Shown here one piece after another: positions 8,591 to 17,777 of a stretch of DNA of 64,000 bases. How positions within the stretch are numbered: position 1 is the stretch's first letter; each line of letters starts with the position of its first letter. The stretch spans positions 47,220 to 111,219 of the forward strand of contig NZ_SMKL01000013.1 of assembly GCF_004348545.1 (NCBI RefSeq). Direction: 5' to 3'. Source of the DNA: Jiangella ureilytica. Its GTDB lineage: Bacteria; Actinomycetota; Actinomycetes; Jiangellales; Jiangellaceae. The notes beneath the pieces were generated by a model, which saw nothing but the letters and a program-made list of their open reading frames with translations, had not been told where the DNA came from and ran no database searches. Position numbers and translations under genes: made by a program.

Positions 8591-10669
8591 TCACCTCATT
8601 GGGATCGGATGCGGCCCGGGGAAATGGCAGGCAACGGTGTGTTCCGAGGTGGGCGTGTACACCAGAGGCGGTTCCTGCTCGGCGCAGATCGACTGCGCCT
8701 TGAAGCAACGGGTCCGGAAGCGGCATCCCGACGGCGGATTCGCCGCGCTGGGAACCTCACCGGACAGCACGATGCGCGGGCGCTCGCCGGCGTCGACGTC
8801 GGCGACGGGGACTGCAGAGAGCAGCGCCTGCGTGTAGGGGTGCAGAGGGTTCTCGTAGACCGCGTTGTTGTCGCCGGCCTCGACCACCTTGCCGAGGTAC
8901 ATGACGGCGACGCGGTGCGAGATGTGGCGGACGACGGCGAGATCGTGGGCGACGAAGACGAACGCCATGTTCAGCTCGCGCTGCAGGTCCATCAGCAGGT
9001 TGATGGTCTGTGCCTGGACCGAGACGTCGAGGGCGGATACCGGCTCGTCGAGCACCAGCACGTCCGGATCGAGGATGATCGATCGGGCGACGGCGATGCG
9101 CTGGCGTTGGCCGCCGGAGAACTCGTGCGGGTACCGGTCCGCGTCCTCAGCCCGCAGCCCCACCAGGTCGAGCACCCGACGAACGCGGTCGCGGTGCGAT
9201 GGCCTCGGCGCGCCATGGATGCGCAGCGCCTCCCCGACCAGCGCGCCGACCTTCATCCTCGGGTCGAGGGAGGAGTACGGGTCCTGGAACACGATCTGCA
9301 GGCTCCTGCGCACGGACCGCAGCCGGTCGCGGTCGTACCCGGTGACGTCCTCGCCCTTGAACACGACACGGCCCTCGGTGGGGTCGACCAGCCGGACGAT
9401 GGCCCGGCCGGTCGTCGTCTTCCCGCACCCGGATTCGCCGACGATGCCGAGCGTCTCGGCGCGGTGCAGCACCAGGTCGATGCCGTCGACCGCGCGAATG
9501 GTTCCCACCGGCCGGCGTAGCACGCCGCGGACGATCGGGAAGTGGACCTTGAGCCCCTCGATCCGCAGCACCTCGTCCTGCGCCACCGCACGCCCGCCGG
9601 CGGCCTGGACCTCTGCGGCAGGGCGCGTTGCCAGGTCGGCGAACCGCTCTGCCGCGAAATGGCAGGCCGACCAGTGGGCAGGCTCGATCTGCTGCAGCGG
9701 CGGCAACTCGGTACGGCAGATCTCGCGACTACCGGCCTGATGACAGCGCGGCTGGAACGGGCAGCCGGGGGGAGTCTCGAGGGGGTCCGGCGGCCGGCCC
9801 TGGATCTGCGCGAGCTTGTCCATCCGCTCGTCGACGCGGGGTGAACTGGCGAGCAGGGCGTGAGTGTACGGGTGCCGAGGATGGCGGAACACCTGCTCGA
9901 CGTCGCCGACCTCGACCACTCGTCCGGCATACATCACCATGACGCGGTCCGCGGTCTCGGCAACGACACCCAGGTCGTGCGTGACGATGATCGCAGCCGC
10001 GCCGGTGCGCGCCTTCGCGTCCTTCAGCAGCCCCAGGATCTGGGCCTGGGTCGTGACGTCGAGAGCGGTGGTCGGCTCGTCCGCGATCAGGATGCGCGGA
10101 TCGTTCGCGAGCGCCATGGCGATCATGGCTCGTTGCCGCATGCCGCCGGAGTACTGGTGCGGATACTCGTCGAGCCGCTGCTCGGGATTGGGGACGCCGA
10201 CGATGCGCAGCAGTTCGGCAGCACGCTGGCGAGCGGCCTTGCGGCCGAGACCCTGCTGGTGGAACCGCAGCGACTCGACGATCTGCGCGCCGATGCTGAG
10301 GACCGGATTGAGTGACGACATCGGATCCTGGAAGATCGTCGCGATCTCCTTGCCCTGGAGACTGCGCCGGGCGTTCGTGCGCATCGAGAGCAGGTCGCGG
10401 TCGCCGAGCCGGACCTGCCCGCCGACGACTCGTCCGTTCGGGGGCAGCAGGCCGAGGACCGACATCATCGTCACGCTCTTGCCCGAGCCGGACTCGCCGA
10501 CCACTCCCAGCGTCTCGCCCGGGTAGAGGTCGAACGAGACGCCGCGCACAGCGGTCAGCCGGCCGTAGCGCGTGTCGAACCGAGTGACGAGGTCGCGCAC
10601 CGAGAGCACGGGTTCCGGACCGCCGCGGTTCTTCTCGCGGCCGGTGATCGAGACGGGTTCGGCGACCAT
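8591..10669 (-). CDS. Fused double ATP-binding subunit of a dipeptide/oligopeptide-type ABC importer (copy 2)
   Basis: 692 residues, same architecture as copy 1: NBD1 with GESGSGKS, YSGGMRQR and ILIADEPTTALD; NBD2 with GESGCGKTT, FSGGQRQR and VLVLDEPVSALD; and Cys-rich PGCPFQPRCH and SGCRFRTRC tails. It begins MVAEPVSI, so MVAEP is shared by both copies and fixes the start at 10669, two bases after the permease stop. The two copies are clearly homologous over their length but diverged, so the duplication is not recent. It energises permeases 10672-12533. Confidence 0.92.
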   Translation of the reverse strand: MVAEPVSITGREKNRGGPEPVLSVRDLVTRFDTRYGRLTAVRGVSFDLYPGETLGVVGESGSGKSVTMMSVLGLLPPNGRVVGGQVRLGDRDLLSMRTNARRSLQGKEIATIFQDPMSSLNPVLSIGAQIVESLRFHQQGLGRKAARQRAAELLRIVGVPNPEQRLDEYPHQYSGGMRQRAMIAMALANDPRILIADEPTTALDVTTQAQILGLLKDAKARTGAAAIIVTHDLGVVAETADRVMVMYAGRVVEVGDVEQVFRHPRHPYTHALLASSPRVDERMDKLAQIQGRPPDPLETPPGCPFQPRCHQAGSREICRTELPPLQQIEPAHWSACHFAAERFADLATRPAAEVQAAGGRAVAQDEVLRIEGLKVHFPIVRGVLRRPVGTIRAVDGIDLVLHRAETLGIVGESGCGKTTTGRAIVRLVDPTEGRVVFKGEDVTGYDRDRLRSVRRSLQIVFQDPYSSLDPRMKVGALVGEALRIHGAPRPSHRDRVRRVLDLVGLRAEDADRYPHEFSGGQRQRIAVARSIILDPDVLVLDEPVSALDVSVQAQTINLLMDLQRELNMAFVFVAHDLAVVRHISHRVAVMYLGKVVEAGDNNAVYENPLHPYTQALLSAVPVADVDAGERPRIVLSGEVPSAANPPSGCRFRTRCFKAQSICAEQEPPLVYTPTSEHTVACHFPGPHPIPMR

Positions 10670-10671
10670 GG

Positions 10672-11604
10672 CTACACCCTCTGCTTCGACTGCGGGTCGA
10701 GGACGTCGCGCAACCAGTCGCCCATCAGGTTGAAGCCCAGGACGACCAGCATGACCGCGGTTCCGGGGATGGCGGCAAGCCACCATGCGGTGGTGATCAG
10801 CGGCTGGGCGGACCGGATCATCGAGCCCCAGCTGGCATCCGGCGGCTGCATGCCGAGCCCGAGGTAACTCAGCGAGCTCTCGGTCACGACCAGCCCTCCC
10901 ATCTCCAGGCTGGCGACGACGAAGACGGTGCTGATCAGGTTGGGGATCAGATGGCGGAAGACCAGCCGCCGGTCGCTGGAGCCCAAGGCGACAGTGGCCT
11001 CGAAGAAGTCCAGCCCGCGCAATTTCAAGGTTTCGGCCCGGATCAGCCGGGCGTAGACGGCCCAGCTGGCAATGCCGAGCGCGACGGCAGTGTTCATGAA
11101 CCCCGTGCCCAGGATCGTCGCGACCAGCAGAGCGCTGATCAGCAGAGGGATCGCCAGCTGCGCGTCGACCACTCGCATCAGCACGATGTCGAGGCGGCCG
11201 CCTCGGAATCCGGAGGTGATCCCGACGGTCATCCCAAGGCTGCAGCCCACGACGACACCCAGCGCGACGACGCTCAGCGACGCCCGGCCGCCTTCGAGCA
11301 CCCGGGCGAGCACGTCACGGCCGAGGTCGTCGGTGCCGAGGATGTGCAGCGTCGAACCGTCCCCGCTCTGCGACCACGGCGGCAGCAATCGGTCCGAGAG
11401 CTCCTGGGCGTTCGGATCGATGCCGAGGAGCCACGGCCCCACGATTGCGGCCAGCGCCATACCCACGACGATCACCGTGCCGATGATGCCTGTGGTGTGG
11501 CCGCGCAGGCTGCGGCGCCGGCGCCGGCCGGTAGCCGGTTCGAGCTCACCGATCGGCACGACGGGTTCGAGGTCCGCAACCCCGGCGGACTCCTGCCGGC
11601 GCAT
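10672..11604 (-). CDS. ABC importer permease, DppC/OppC type (copy 2)
   Basis: 310 residues. After a basic N-terminal tail come one anchor helix and the permease core; ILGTDDLGRDVLARVLEGG is the DppC entry motif and LDFFEATVALGSSDRR the EAA loop. ESSLSYLGLGMQPPDASWG is nearly the same as in copy 1. Its ATG overlaps the upstream DppB stop by one base (TGATG), which points to coupled translation and fixed stoichiometry. Confidence 0.93.
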   Translation of the reverse strand: MRRQESAGVADLEPVVPIGELEPATGRRRRRSLRGHTTGIIGTVIVVGMALAAIVGPWLLGIDPNAQELSDRLLPPWSQSGDGSTLHILGTDDLGRDVLARVLEGGRASLSVVALGVVVGCSLGMTVGITSGFRGGRLDIVLMRVVDAQLAIPLLISALLVATILGTGFMNTAVALGIASWAVYARLIRAETLKLRGLDFFEATVALGSSDRRLVFRHLIPNLISTVFVVASLEMGGLVVTESSLSYLGLGMQPPDASWGSMIRSAQPLITTAWWLAAIPGTAVMLVVLGFNLMGDWLRDVLDPQSKQRV

Positions 11605-12533
11605 CAGCTGATCCTCACTCGCGGGTCGAGGACGGTGTAGATGATGTCGGTGATCAGCGTCACCAACAGCACCGACGCCGCCGTCAGTGTGACGGTGGCG
11701 AGCACCACCGGATAGTCGCGGAAGGCCATGGCCTCGGCCAGGACGCGGCCGACGCCGGGATAGGCGAAGACGGCCTCGACGATGACCGTGCCGGCCACCA
11801 GGTCGCCGACGCGCAGTGCGATCACCGTCGTGACCGGGATCATGGCGTTGCGCAGCGCGTGCCGGCGCAGCACGGTGCGTTCCGGCAGCCCCTTGCTGCG
11901 TGCCGTCCGGACGTAGTCCTTGTTCAGCACCTCGAGCATGGCTGCTCGCGTGATTCGCATCAGCATCGGCACCACGCCGGTGGCCAGGACGATGACAGGC
12001 AGGACGAGATGTTGCCAGGTCCCGCGTCCGGTGGCCGGGACCCAGCCGAGCTGGACGGCGAACACGATGATCAGCATGATCGCCAGCCAGAAGTTGGGCA
12101 GTGAGTTCGCCGTCACCGCGCCCACCCGGGAGAGGTTGTCCAGCCAGGAGCCCGGCTTGACCGCCGCCAGCAGGCCCAGCGGCAGTGCGATCAGGACGCC
12201 GAGCAGCAGGGCGAGCAGTCCGAGCGTCAACGTCGCCGGCAGCCGCTCGGTGATCATGTCGAGCACCGGCCGTTCGTACCGCCAGGATTCGCCGAGGTCT
12301 CCGGTGAGCAGGTTGCCCATGTACGTGAGGAACTGCTGCCAGATCGGTTGGTCCAGGCCGAGCCGTTCCCGGATCGCGTCGGCCTGTTCCTGCGTACCGC
12401 CGTCCTCGCCCATCATCAGGTTGATCGGCGACCCGAGCAGGAAGAGCAGGTGGAACAGCACGATGATGAGTCCGAAGAGGGTGGCAACCGTGGCCACGAC
12501 CCGCCGGCCGACGATGCCGAGGATCTCACCCAT
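11604..12533 (-). CDS. ABC importer permease, DppB/OppB type (copy 2)
   Basis: 309 residues, six predicted helices. QADAIRERLGLDQPIWQQF in the first outer loop and NKDYVRTARSKGL in the EAA loop identify it as DppB type. It is separated from the binding-protein gene by 105 bases that contain a strong hairpin, so transcripts of the binding protein may partly end before this gene, a common way to make more receptor than channel. Confidence 0.93.
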   Translation of the reverse strand: MGEILGIVGRRVVATVATLFGLIIVLFHLLFLLGSPINLMMGEDGGTQEQADAIRERLGLDQPIWQQFLTYMGNLLTGDLGESWRYERPVLDMITERLPATLTLGLLALLLGVLIALPLGLLAAVKPGSWLDNLSRVGAVTANSLPNFWLAIMLIIVFAVQLGWVPATGRGTWQHLVLPVIVLATGVVPMLMRITRAAMLEVLNKDYVRTARSKGLPERTVLRRHALRNAMIPVTTVIALRVGDLVAGTVIVEAVFAYPGVGRVLAEAMAFRDYPVVLATVTLTAASVLLVTLITDIIYTVLDPRVRIS

Positions 12534-12561
12534 CGTGACACCTCGCTCCTTTGAACGACGC

Positions 12562-12606
12562 GGTCTCGCGCGGGTGGGTCGCAGGCGCTGCCACCCGCGT
12601 GAGACC
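12562..12606 (-). terminator. Hairpin between binding-protein and permease genes
   Basis: Arms 12562-12577 (GGTCTCGCGCGGGTGG) and 12591-12606 pair over 16 bases with one mismatch around a 13-base loop. No T-run follows on either strand, so it may act as a weak terminator, an attenuator or a 3'-end stabiliser for the binding-protein message rather than as a full stop. Confidence 0.6.
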
Positions 12607-12638
12607 TCGGACGTGCTGAGTCACGTTGTCGCCGCCGA

Positions 12639-14237
12639 CTACGAAAGCCACCTCGCCCTGGCGAAGTTCAGGTTCTGTGTGGGCGTGAGGATCCAGTCGA
12701 GCGACTTCACCAGGCCGTACAGACGGGGAATCATATAGGCGAATCCGACGCCGGCGTCCTCCTGCAGGATCGCCTCCATCTCCCGGGTCTTGGCGTCCAC
12801 GGCTTCGGGGTCGTCGATCCACTGGGCGATGGCTTCCGCAGCCAGTTCGTCGTAACGCGGGTTGCAATACCAGCCGCCCCACGTGTTGGACATGGTCTCC
12901 TCGTTGCAGGTGAACCGCGTCTGATAGATCTCCATGCCGATCAACTGCTGGTTGATGCCCCAGTTGGTCGAGACCATCTGCGCGAGGGTGCGTTCCTCGG
13001 CGAGGTCCTCGACGTCGCCGCGCTCCTTGACCGACAAGGTGGCTCGGAAGCCGGCCTCTTCGAGGTACGGCAGGATGGCGGGAGCGACCTGCTCGATCTG
13101 GAAGACGCCCTTGCGCGCCCAGTACTCGACGTCGACTCCGTCCGGGTATCCCGCCTCGCCCAGCAGTTCGCGCGCCCGCTCCGGGTCGTACTCGTAGGGC
13201 TCCAGGTCGGGGTTGAACCCTCGCTCCGCGCTGCCGAGGATCGCCGGCGTGCGTTCCACCAGCCCGGCCAGCAGCTCCTCGATGATGGTGTCCCAGTCGA
13301 TGGCGTGGTTGAGCGCCTGCCGCACGCGGACGTCGTCGAATGGTGGCCGGGTCGTGTCGAGCAGAATGTAGTGGCGCGCCGAGCTGGACGTGCCGACGCC
13401 GAGTTCGGGGTCGTTCTCGAGCGACCGGTACAGCTCGAGCGGGATGTTCTGCGCGACGTGGACCTCGCCGGCCTGGTACGACGCACCCATGGCGGCCTCG
13501 TCCGTGATGACCCGGAAGCGGAGGTCCTTGATCTCGGGAGCGCCGCCCCAGTAGTCCTCGTTCGCCTCGAGCACCAGGTGCTCGCCGGCCCGCCACTCGA
13601 CCCACTTGTACGGACCCGAGCCGATCGGCGCTTCGTCGAAGCCGTCCCAGCCGACTTCCTCGATGTAGTCCTTCGGGAGGATCGCCAGCTCGCTGGTCTC
13701 GATCAGTCCCGGAGTCGACGTGGCCGTGCGCAGAACGAGCTCGTAGTCGCCGACCACCTCGATCTCCTGGACCGTGTTCCAGAAGATGTTGATCTCGTGG
13801 CCCCCCATCTCCGGACTGAGAATGAAGTCGAGCGTGAACTTCACATCGTCCGCGGTGAGCTCCTCGCCGTTGTGGAAGGTGACGTCGTCGCGAATCTGGA
13901 TGGTCCACTCCGTCGCGTCGGCGTTCGGCTCCCAGCTGGTGAAGATCTGGGGGACCATCTCCTGCGTCTCCGGATCCTGGCCGACGTGCGAGTCGAAGAC
14001 GTTGCTCAGCACGCCGAAGATCAGTGAGCTCGGCCGCTGGAGCGGATTGGCACCGGTGAGGTCCTCGGTGATCCCGACCACGAGTTCGCGGTCGATGTCA
14101 CTCGAGGCGCCATCGTCGCTGACGTCTCCACTGTCGGAGCCGCCGCAGGCAGCGAGCGGGAGCATGAGTAGCGCCGCTGTGGCTAGAGGTCCTAGCCGGC
14201 CATTTCGACGACGCTGTGGAAAGGCCTTGGCTCTCAT
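12639..14237 (-). CDS. Extracellular solute-binding lipoprotein, family 5 (SBP_bac_5), ABC copy 2
   Basis: 532 residues. It has a lipoprotein signal with lipobox LPLAACGG at about residues 26-33 and basic residues before it, so the mature protein is anchored outside the membrane. The body has SBP_bac_5 landmarks such as IRDDVTFHNGEELTADDVKF, GSGPYKWVEWRAGEHLVLEA and VRQALNHAID. Family members bind peptides, glycosides, opines, nickel chelates or other compounds, so naming it DppA would be guesswork. A class A operator and a 47-codon ORF precede it; downstream are the copy 2 permeases and ATPase. Confidence 0.93.
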   Translation of the reverse strand: MRAKAFPQRRRNGRLGPLATAALLMLPLAACGGSDSGDVSDDGASSDIDRELVVGITEDLTGANPLQRPSSLIFGVLSNVFDSHVGQDPETQEMVPQIFTSWEPNADATEWTIQIRDDVTFHNGEELTADDVKFTLDFILSPEMGGHEINIFWNTVQEIEVVGDYELVLRTATSTPGLIETSELAILPKDYIEEVGWDGFDEAPIGSGPYKWVEWRAGEHLVLEANEDYWGGAPEIKDLRFRVITDEAAMGASYQAGEVHVAQNIPLELYRSLENDPELGVGTSSSARHYILLDTTRPPFDDVRVRQALNHAIDWDTIIEELLAGLVERTPAILGSAERGFNPDLEPYEYDPERARELLGEAGYPDGVDVEYWARKGVFQIEQVAPAILPYLEEAGFRATLSVKERGDVEDLAEERTLAQMVSTNWGINQQLIGMEIYQTRFTCNEETMSNTWGGWYCNPRYDELAAEAIAQWIDDPEAVDAKTREMEAILQEDAGVGFAYMIPRLYGLVKSLDWILTPTQNLNFARARWLS

Positions 14238-14312
14238 TGAGGTAGTCCTTCTCGACGAATGACTGGGTACCGGCGCACGTTCGACGTGGCCGAGGGGAGC
14301 GCGTGCGGAAGG

Positions 14313-14456
14313 TCAGCCGGCCATCGGACGGCTCGAGAGGTCGATGACGAACGGGCCCCGGCCACGCTGGGGGAGAGTGCGCCCCCTCACGGGCCGCGAA
14401 CTCATTCCGAGGAGTTCCCTGTCGGCGGCATCGAGCGGCATGGCTGTGAGTGCCAT
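14313..14456 (-). CDS. Small ORF (47 aa) in the leader of the binding-protein operon
   Basis: The ATG at 14456 follows GGGGGGAGGAAGCC, an excellent ribosome site, and lies about 43 bases from the class A operator at 14499-14507, so it would be the first cistron of the transcript. Third codon positions are strongly G/C, like neighbouring genes. The product begins MALTAMPLDAADRELLGMSS and ends VIDLSSRPMAG, with no signal peptide or membrane segment. I recognise no family. It could be a leader peptide or a genuine small protein. Confidence 0.45.
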   Translation of the reverse strand: MALTAMPLDAADRELLGMSSRPVRGRTLPQRGRGPFVIDLSSRPMAG

Positions 14457-14498
14457 GGCTTCCTCCCCCCGTAGCGTCCGAGGTCATCGGCGTTGTGA

Positions 14499-14507
14499 CA
14501 TCATACA
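14499..14507 (-). promoter_or_regulatory. Class A operator, promoter of binding-protein/ABC copy 2 operon
   Basis: On the minus strand it reads TGTATGATG, within AATGTATGATGTCA. The identical 9-mer occurs before the regulator gene (18520-18528), before the DHDPS-like gene (18731-18739) and at 48354-48362. It is likely the binding site of the FCD regulator at 17778-18488. Confidence 0.6.
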
Positions 14508-14559
14508 TTAAATAGGCTGTGGGGCAAGGCTGTAGCCAGGGCGTTTCAGTTTCCGAGGG

Positions 14560-15492
14560 TCATTCCCATCCGTGCGGCTCGCTCTCGAGCACGTCGAGAT
14601 CGTCCAGCCGGGACTCCAGGCGCTTCATGTCGTCAAGGCTCAACCGCTCGGCGGGGAGCCGGCTGGGGCCGCACGGACGGCCCATGATCGCCATGGCCGC
14701 CTTGATCGTGGCGGGATAGCCGGTCTCGATGGCGCTGAACAGTTCTGAGATCGTCGCCTGCAACGGCCGAGCGGCGACCAGGTCGCCGGCCAGGGCGGCG
14801 TCGGCGAGGCGGCGGACCAGCCGGGGTGCCACCCCGCCGCAGGCGGAGAAGCAGCCGGCACCGCCGATCGCCGCGGCAGGGAGGACGTATTCCACGCCTG
14901 AGAACACCGCGAAGCCGGGCCGCAGCGACGCACCCACCCTGCACACCTCGGTGAAGTACTTCATCGTCAGGCTGGCGTCCTTGAGTCCTACGAAGTTCGG
15001 ACTCGTCGCGATCACCTCTGCGACGACCTCGGGTGACACCGTCACGCCGATCCGTTCCGGGTAGTTGTAACCGATGACCTGGCCGGCGGTCGCTGCCGCA
15101 ACAGCGGTGAAGTGCTCGACGAGTGCGGCCGGCGATGGACGCCAGTGGTATGGCGGGGTCACGACGACGCCAGCGGCTCCCGCGGCGATCGCGTGCCGTG
15201 CCAGGGCGATGGTCAGCTCGGTCCCGGGCGTACTGACGTGCGCGTACAGCGGAGTCGCAGGATCCAGGGTCTGTGCGGCGATTTCGACGAGCCGGCGGCG
15301 CTCGGCGTCGGAGAGCTTCAGGCTTTCCCCGATGTGCATGGGGACGGCGACGTGGTCGGCGCCCTCGCGAACCAGGAACCGGAGCAGTCGCGCGAACGTC
15401 GCATCGTCGATCCGGCCGTCGGCGGTCAGCGGTGTCACCGGGCTCGCGACGACACCGGAGAGCAGCGGTCGCACCGGAACCCCCGTCGTCAC
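14560..15492 (-). CDS. Dihydrodipicolinate synthase/N-acetylneuraminate lyase family aldolase
   Basis: 310 residues, a TIM-barrel class I aldolase. The Schiff-base Lys is in FVGLKDAS and the partner Tyr in IGYNYPERIG, both in the normal motif positions, so this member looks catalytically orthodox, unlike the three paralogues at 18.8, 34.7 and 48.4 kb. The carboxylate-binding GTTGE-like turn is altered to PMHIGES. Family members make or cleave 2-oxo acid aldols or dehydrate sugar acids; dapA itself is not implied. The GTG at 15492 overlaps the stop of the NMT1-fold gene (GTGA). Confidence 0.85.
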   Translation of the reverse strand: MTTGVPVRPLLSGVVASPVTPLTADGRIDDATFARLLRFLVREGADHVAVPMHIGESLKLSDAERRRLVEIAAQTLDPATPLYAHVSTPGTELTIALARHAIAAGAAGVVVTPPYHWRPSPAALVEHFTAVAAATAGQVIGYNYPERIGVTVSPEVVAEVIATSPNFVGLKDASLTMKYFTEVCRVGASLRPGFAVFSGVEYVLPAAAIGGAGCFSACGGVAPRLVRRLADAALAGDLVAARPLQATISELFSAIETGYPATIKAAMAIMGRPCGPSRLPAERLSLDDMKRLESRLDDLDVLESEPHGWE

Positions 15493-16394
15493 GCGTGCGC
15501 CTCATCGACCGGCCCGCGGTCGGGCAGGAACGAAGCGTCGACCAAGCGATTCACGTCGACGCTGAGCGGCCGGCCCAGTGTGGCCTCGAGATCGCGCGCC
15601 ACATTGGCGAGCGCCTCCGCCCGGGGCGCGTAGTGGTCGAACTCGCGCACGAAGATTCGGTGCGTCTCTGCGAGCACGTCGTCGTCATCGACCTTGCTGC
15701 GGGCTCTGAGGAACGGCAGGGTCGTCTCGAAGTCGAGCTGGAACACCCGGTAGGCATCGAGCATGGCGTCGAGGAAGTCGTGAACGACATCGGGCTGCCG
15801 GTCGGCGAAGGCCCTGGTGGTCACCATGCAGCCGAGCTGGTACGGCTCGGACTCGTCCATGAAGTCGCGCAGCACCGGCAGCCCGACCTTCCGGGCGAGG
15901 ATCGGTTGCGGGATGGTCGTGGCGAAGGCGTCGATGTCGCCTGCCAGAATCGCCTTCCACTCCATGCCGCGATTGCCCAGCTCGCGGGTCTCGACGTCGC
16001 GAACCGGGTCGATGTCCCAGTCTCGAAGTGCGCGGTGGAGCACGATGTAGCCCTGGTCGTGCACCGTGGTGGTTCCGACGACGCCGCCCACCAGATCTCG
16101 CGGCGAGGCGATGTGTCTGGCGCCGATGACGCCGAAGACGTTCTCCGACGCTGCACTCAAGATGACGACGGCGTCGAGGCCGTCGCGCGCGGCGAGCAGA
16201 ATCGGTACGCCCGGTGCGCCTGCGATGTCGGCGTCGCCGGTCGCCAGTCGGTCGACGCAGACCGCGGTGTTCGGGACCTCCTCGGCGATGACGTCCAGTC
16301 CGCGATCGGTGAAATAGCCGAACTCCAGCGCCATGGCGAGTGGCGAGTTGGCCGGACCGTGAGAGCTGTGGGCAATGCGAAGTCGCCGCGCCAT
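15489..16394 (-). CDS. NMT1/SsuA/THI5-like periplasmic-binding-fold protein without signal peptide (1 of 3)
   Basis: 301 residues from ATG 16394 (a GTG 30 bases upstream is possible). It starts MARRLRIAHSSHGPANSPLA, leading directly into the type 2 periplasmic-binding fold with no signal peptide or lipobox. Later features are GLPVLRDFMDESEPYQLG and VTTRAFA, also found in the paralogue at 28828-29715. No SsuB/SsuC-type ATPase or permease gene is nearby. Known family members include true receptors but also cytosolic enzymes such as THI5 and 4,5-dihydroxyphthalate decarboxylase. It is co-translated with the aldolase downstream, so an intracellular catalytic or sensory role is plausible. Confidence 0.75.
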   Translation of the reverse strand: MARRLRIAHSSHGPANSPLAMALEFGYFTDRGLDVIAEEVPNTAVCVDRLATGDADIAGAPGVPILLAARDGLDAVVILSAASENVFGVIGARHIASPRDLVGGVVGTTTVHDQGYIVLHRALRDWDIDPVRDVETRELGNRGMEWKAILAGDIDAFATTIPQPILARKVGLPVLRDFMDESEPYQLGCMVTTRAFADRQPDVVHDFLDAMLDAYRVFQLDFETTLPFLRARSKVDDDDVLAETHRIFVREFDHYAPRAEALANVARDLEATLGRPLSVDVNRLVDASFLPDRGPVDEAHA

Positions 16395-16459
16395 GGACGA
16401 TGGTCCTCTCGAAGAGGGCGGCACGTGGCCGCGCCGGATCCCGGAGCCGTGTTTCGTGG

Positions 16460-16474
16460 ATCATATAAGATGCA
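16460..16474. promoter_or_regulatory. Class A-like operator between divergent NMT1-fold and MFS genes
   Basis: ATCATATAAGATGCA; the reverse strand reads TGCATCTTATATGAT, which differs by only two bases from the site at 18733-18747 (TACATCTTGTATGAT on its reverse strand). It sits in the 160-base divergent region and could control both directions. Confidence 0.55.
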
Positions 16475-16554
16475 CGAACCGCGGCCAAGGTGCTCGGTTC
16501 GTCGATGTCGCTGACCTCGAGCCGGCGGGCGGGGCGCGATGGGGAGGGTGCTCA

Positions 16555-17769
16555 GTGACGCGAATGCTCTCGACCTTCAGATCCCTCAGCCACTACAACT
16601 TCCGGCTGTTTTTCGCGGGTCAGAGCATCTCCGTCGTCGGAACCTGGATGCAGAAGGTCGCTCAGGTCTGGCTGATCCTCGAGCTCACCAGTTCGGGTGT
16701 GATCCTCGGGGTCACCGCGGCACTCCAGCATCTGCCGACGCTGGTGATCGGCCCCTGGGCGGGCCTGCTCGCCGACCGCGTGACGAAGAGGAAGATCCTG
16801 CTGTGGACGCAGTCGGCCGCAGCGGTGCCGGCGGCCGTGCTCGGTGCCCTGGTCGCGACCGACGTGGTCCAGGTCTGGATGGTGCTGCTGCTGGCGTTGC
16901 TCCTCGGCGTCATCGAGGCGATCGACAAGCCGGCCCGGCACACCTTCGTGATCGAGATGGTCGGTACCGATCAGGTCATCAATGCCGTCACGCTGAACAG
17001 CATCGTCATCAACACGGGCAAGGTCGCGGGCCCGGCGATCGGTGGTCTGCTGATCGGGACGATCGGGCTGGCGTACAGCTTCCTGCTCAACGCGGTCTCC
17101 TACCTCGCCGTGATCGCCGGCCTGGCGTTGATGCGAACCCGGGAGCTGCAGCCCGCGACCCGGGCGGTCAGGGCTCGTGGCCAGATACGCGCGGGGTTCT
17201 CCTACGTCCGCCGCAAACCCGACCTGCTCGCGCCGCTGGTCCTGATGACGGCGACCGGTCTGCTCGCCTACGAGTGGATGGTGACGCTGCCACTGCTGGC
17301 GCGCGGGACCTTCGATGGCGACGCCGAAGTCTTCGGCCTCATGTTCTCGGCGATGGGGCTGGGTGCGATCGTCGGCGGGCTGGCGCTCGCGGGCCTGCTG
17401 CGGCCGACGACGGACGGGCTGGCGATCACCGGTGTGGTCTTCGCGGTCCTGTTGATGTGTACAGCCGTGGCACCGACCCTGGAGGTCGCCTACGTGCTGC
17501 TGTTCTGCCTGGGCGCATCGAGCACCGCATTCCGCGCGGTGGCCACATCGCTGGTTCAGGTGCGCGCCGATCCGGAGATGCGAGGCCGGACCATGGCGCT
17601 CCTGGTGATGGCGGTCGGTGGGACGACGCCGTTGGGCGGGCCGCTGATCGGGTGGGTCGCCGAGACTCTGGGAGCTCGGGTCGCCCTGGCGCTCGGCGGC
17701 GTCGCCACGCTGGTCGCCGCCTCAGTGACGTGGCTCTACCTGAGGAGGCGGACGACGAGCACGTCGTGA
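16555..17769 (+). CDS. MFS transporter (MFS_3/EntS-like family)
   Basis: 404 residues with twelve predicted helices. The opening LSHYNFRLFFAGQSISVVGTW and the loop GLLADRVTKRKILL are typical of the MFS_3 (enterobactin exporter EntS-like) branch. GTG 16555 is chosen because GGGGAGG lies seven bases upstream; the open frame upstream lacks helix character. It is an inner-membrane, proton-linked carrier, likely moving a substrate or product of the pathway; export is more usual for this branch. It converges on the FCD regulator gene, 8 bases apart. Confidence 0.88.
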   Translation: MTRMLSTFRSLSHYNFRLFFAGQSISVVGTWMQKVAQVWLILELTSSGVILGVTAALQHLPTLVIGPWAGLLADRVTKRKILLWTQSAAAVPAAVLGALVATDVVQVWMVLLLALLLGVIEAIDKPARHTFVIEMVGTDQVINAVTLNSIVINTGKVAGPAIGGLLIGTIGLAYSFLLNAVSYLAVIAGLALMRTRELQPATRAVRARGQIRAGFSYVRRKPDLLAPLVLMTATGLLAYEWMVTLPLLARGTFDGDAEVFGLMFSAMGLGAIVGGLALAGLLRPTTDGLAITGVVFAVLLMCTAVAPTLEVAYVLLFCLGASSTAFRAVATSLVQVRADPEMRGRTMALLVMAVGGTTPLGGPLIGWVAETLGARVALALGGVATLVAASVTWLYLRRRTTSTS

Positions 17770-17777
17770 CTGTCCGC

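Noticed and set aside
12639..14237. Naming the receptor dppA, oppA or nikA
   Set aside because: Family 5 receptors have very diverse ligands; no ligand-specific signature was recognised.
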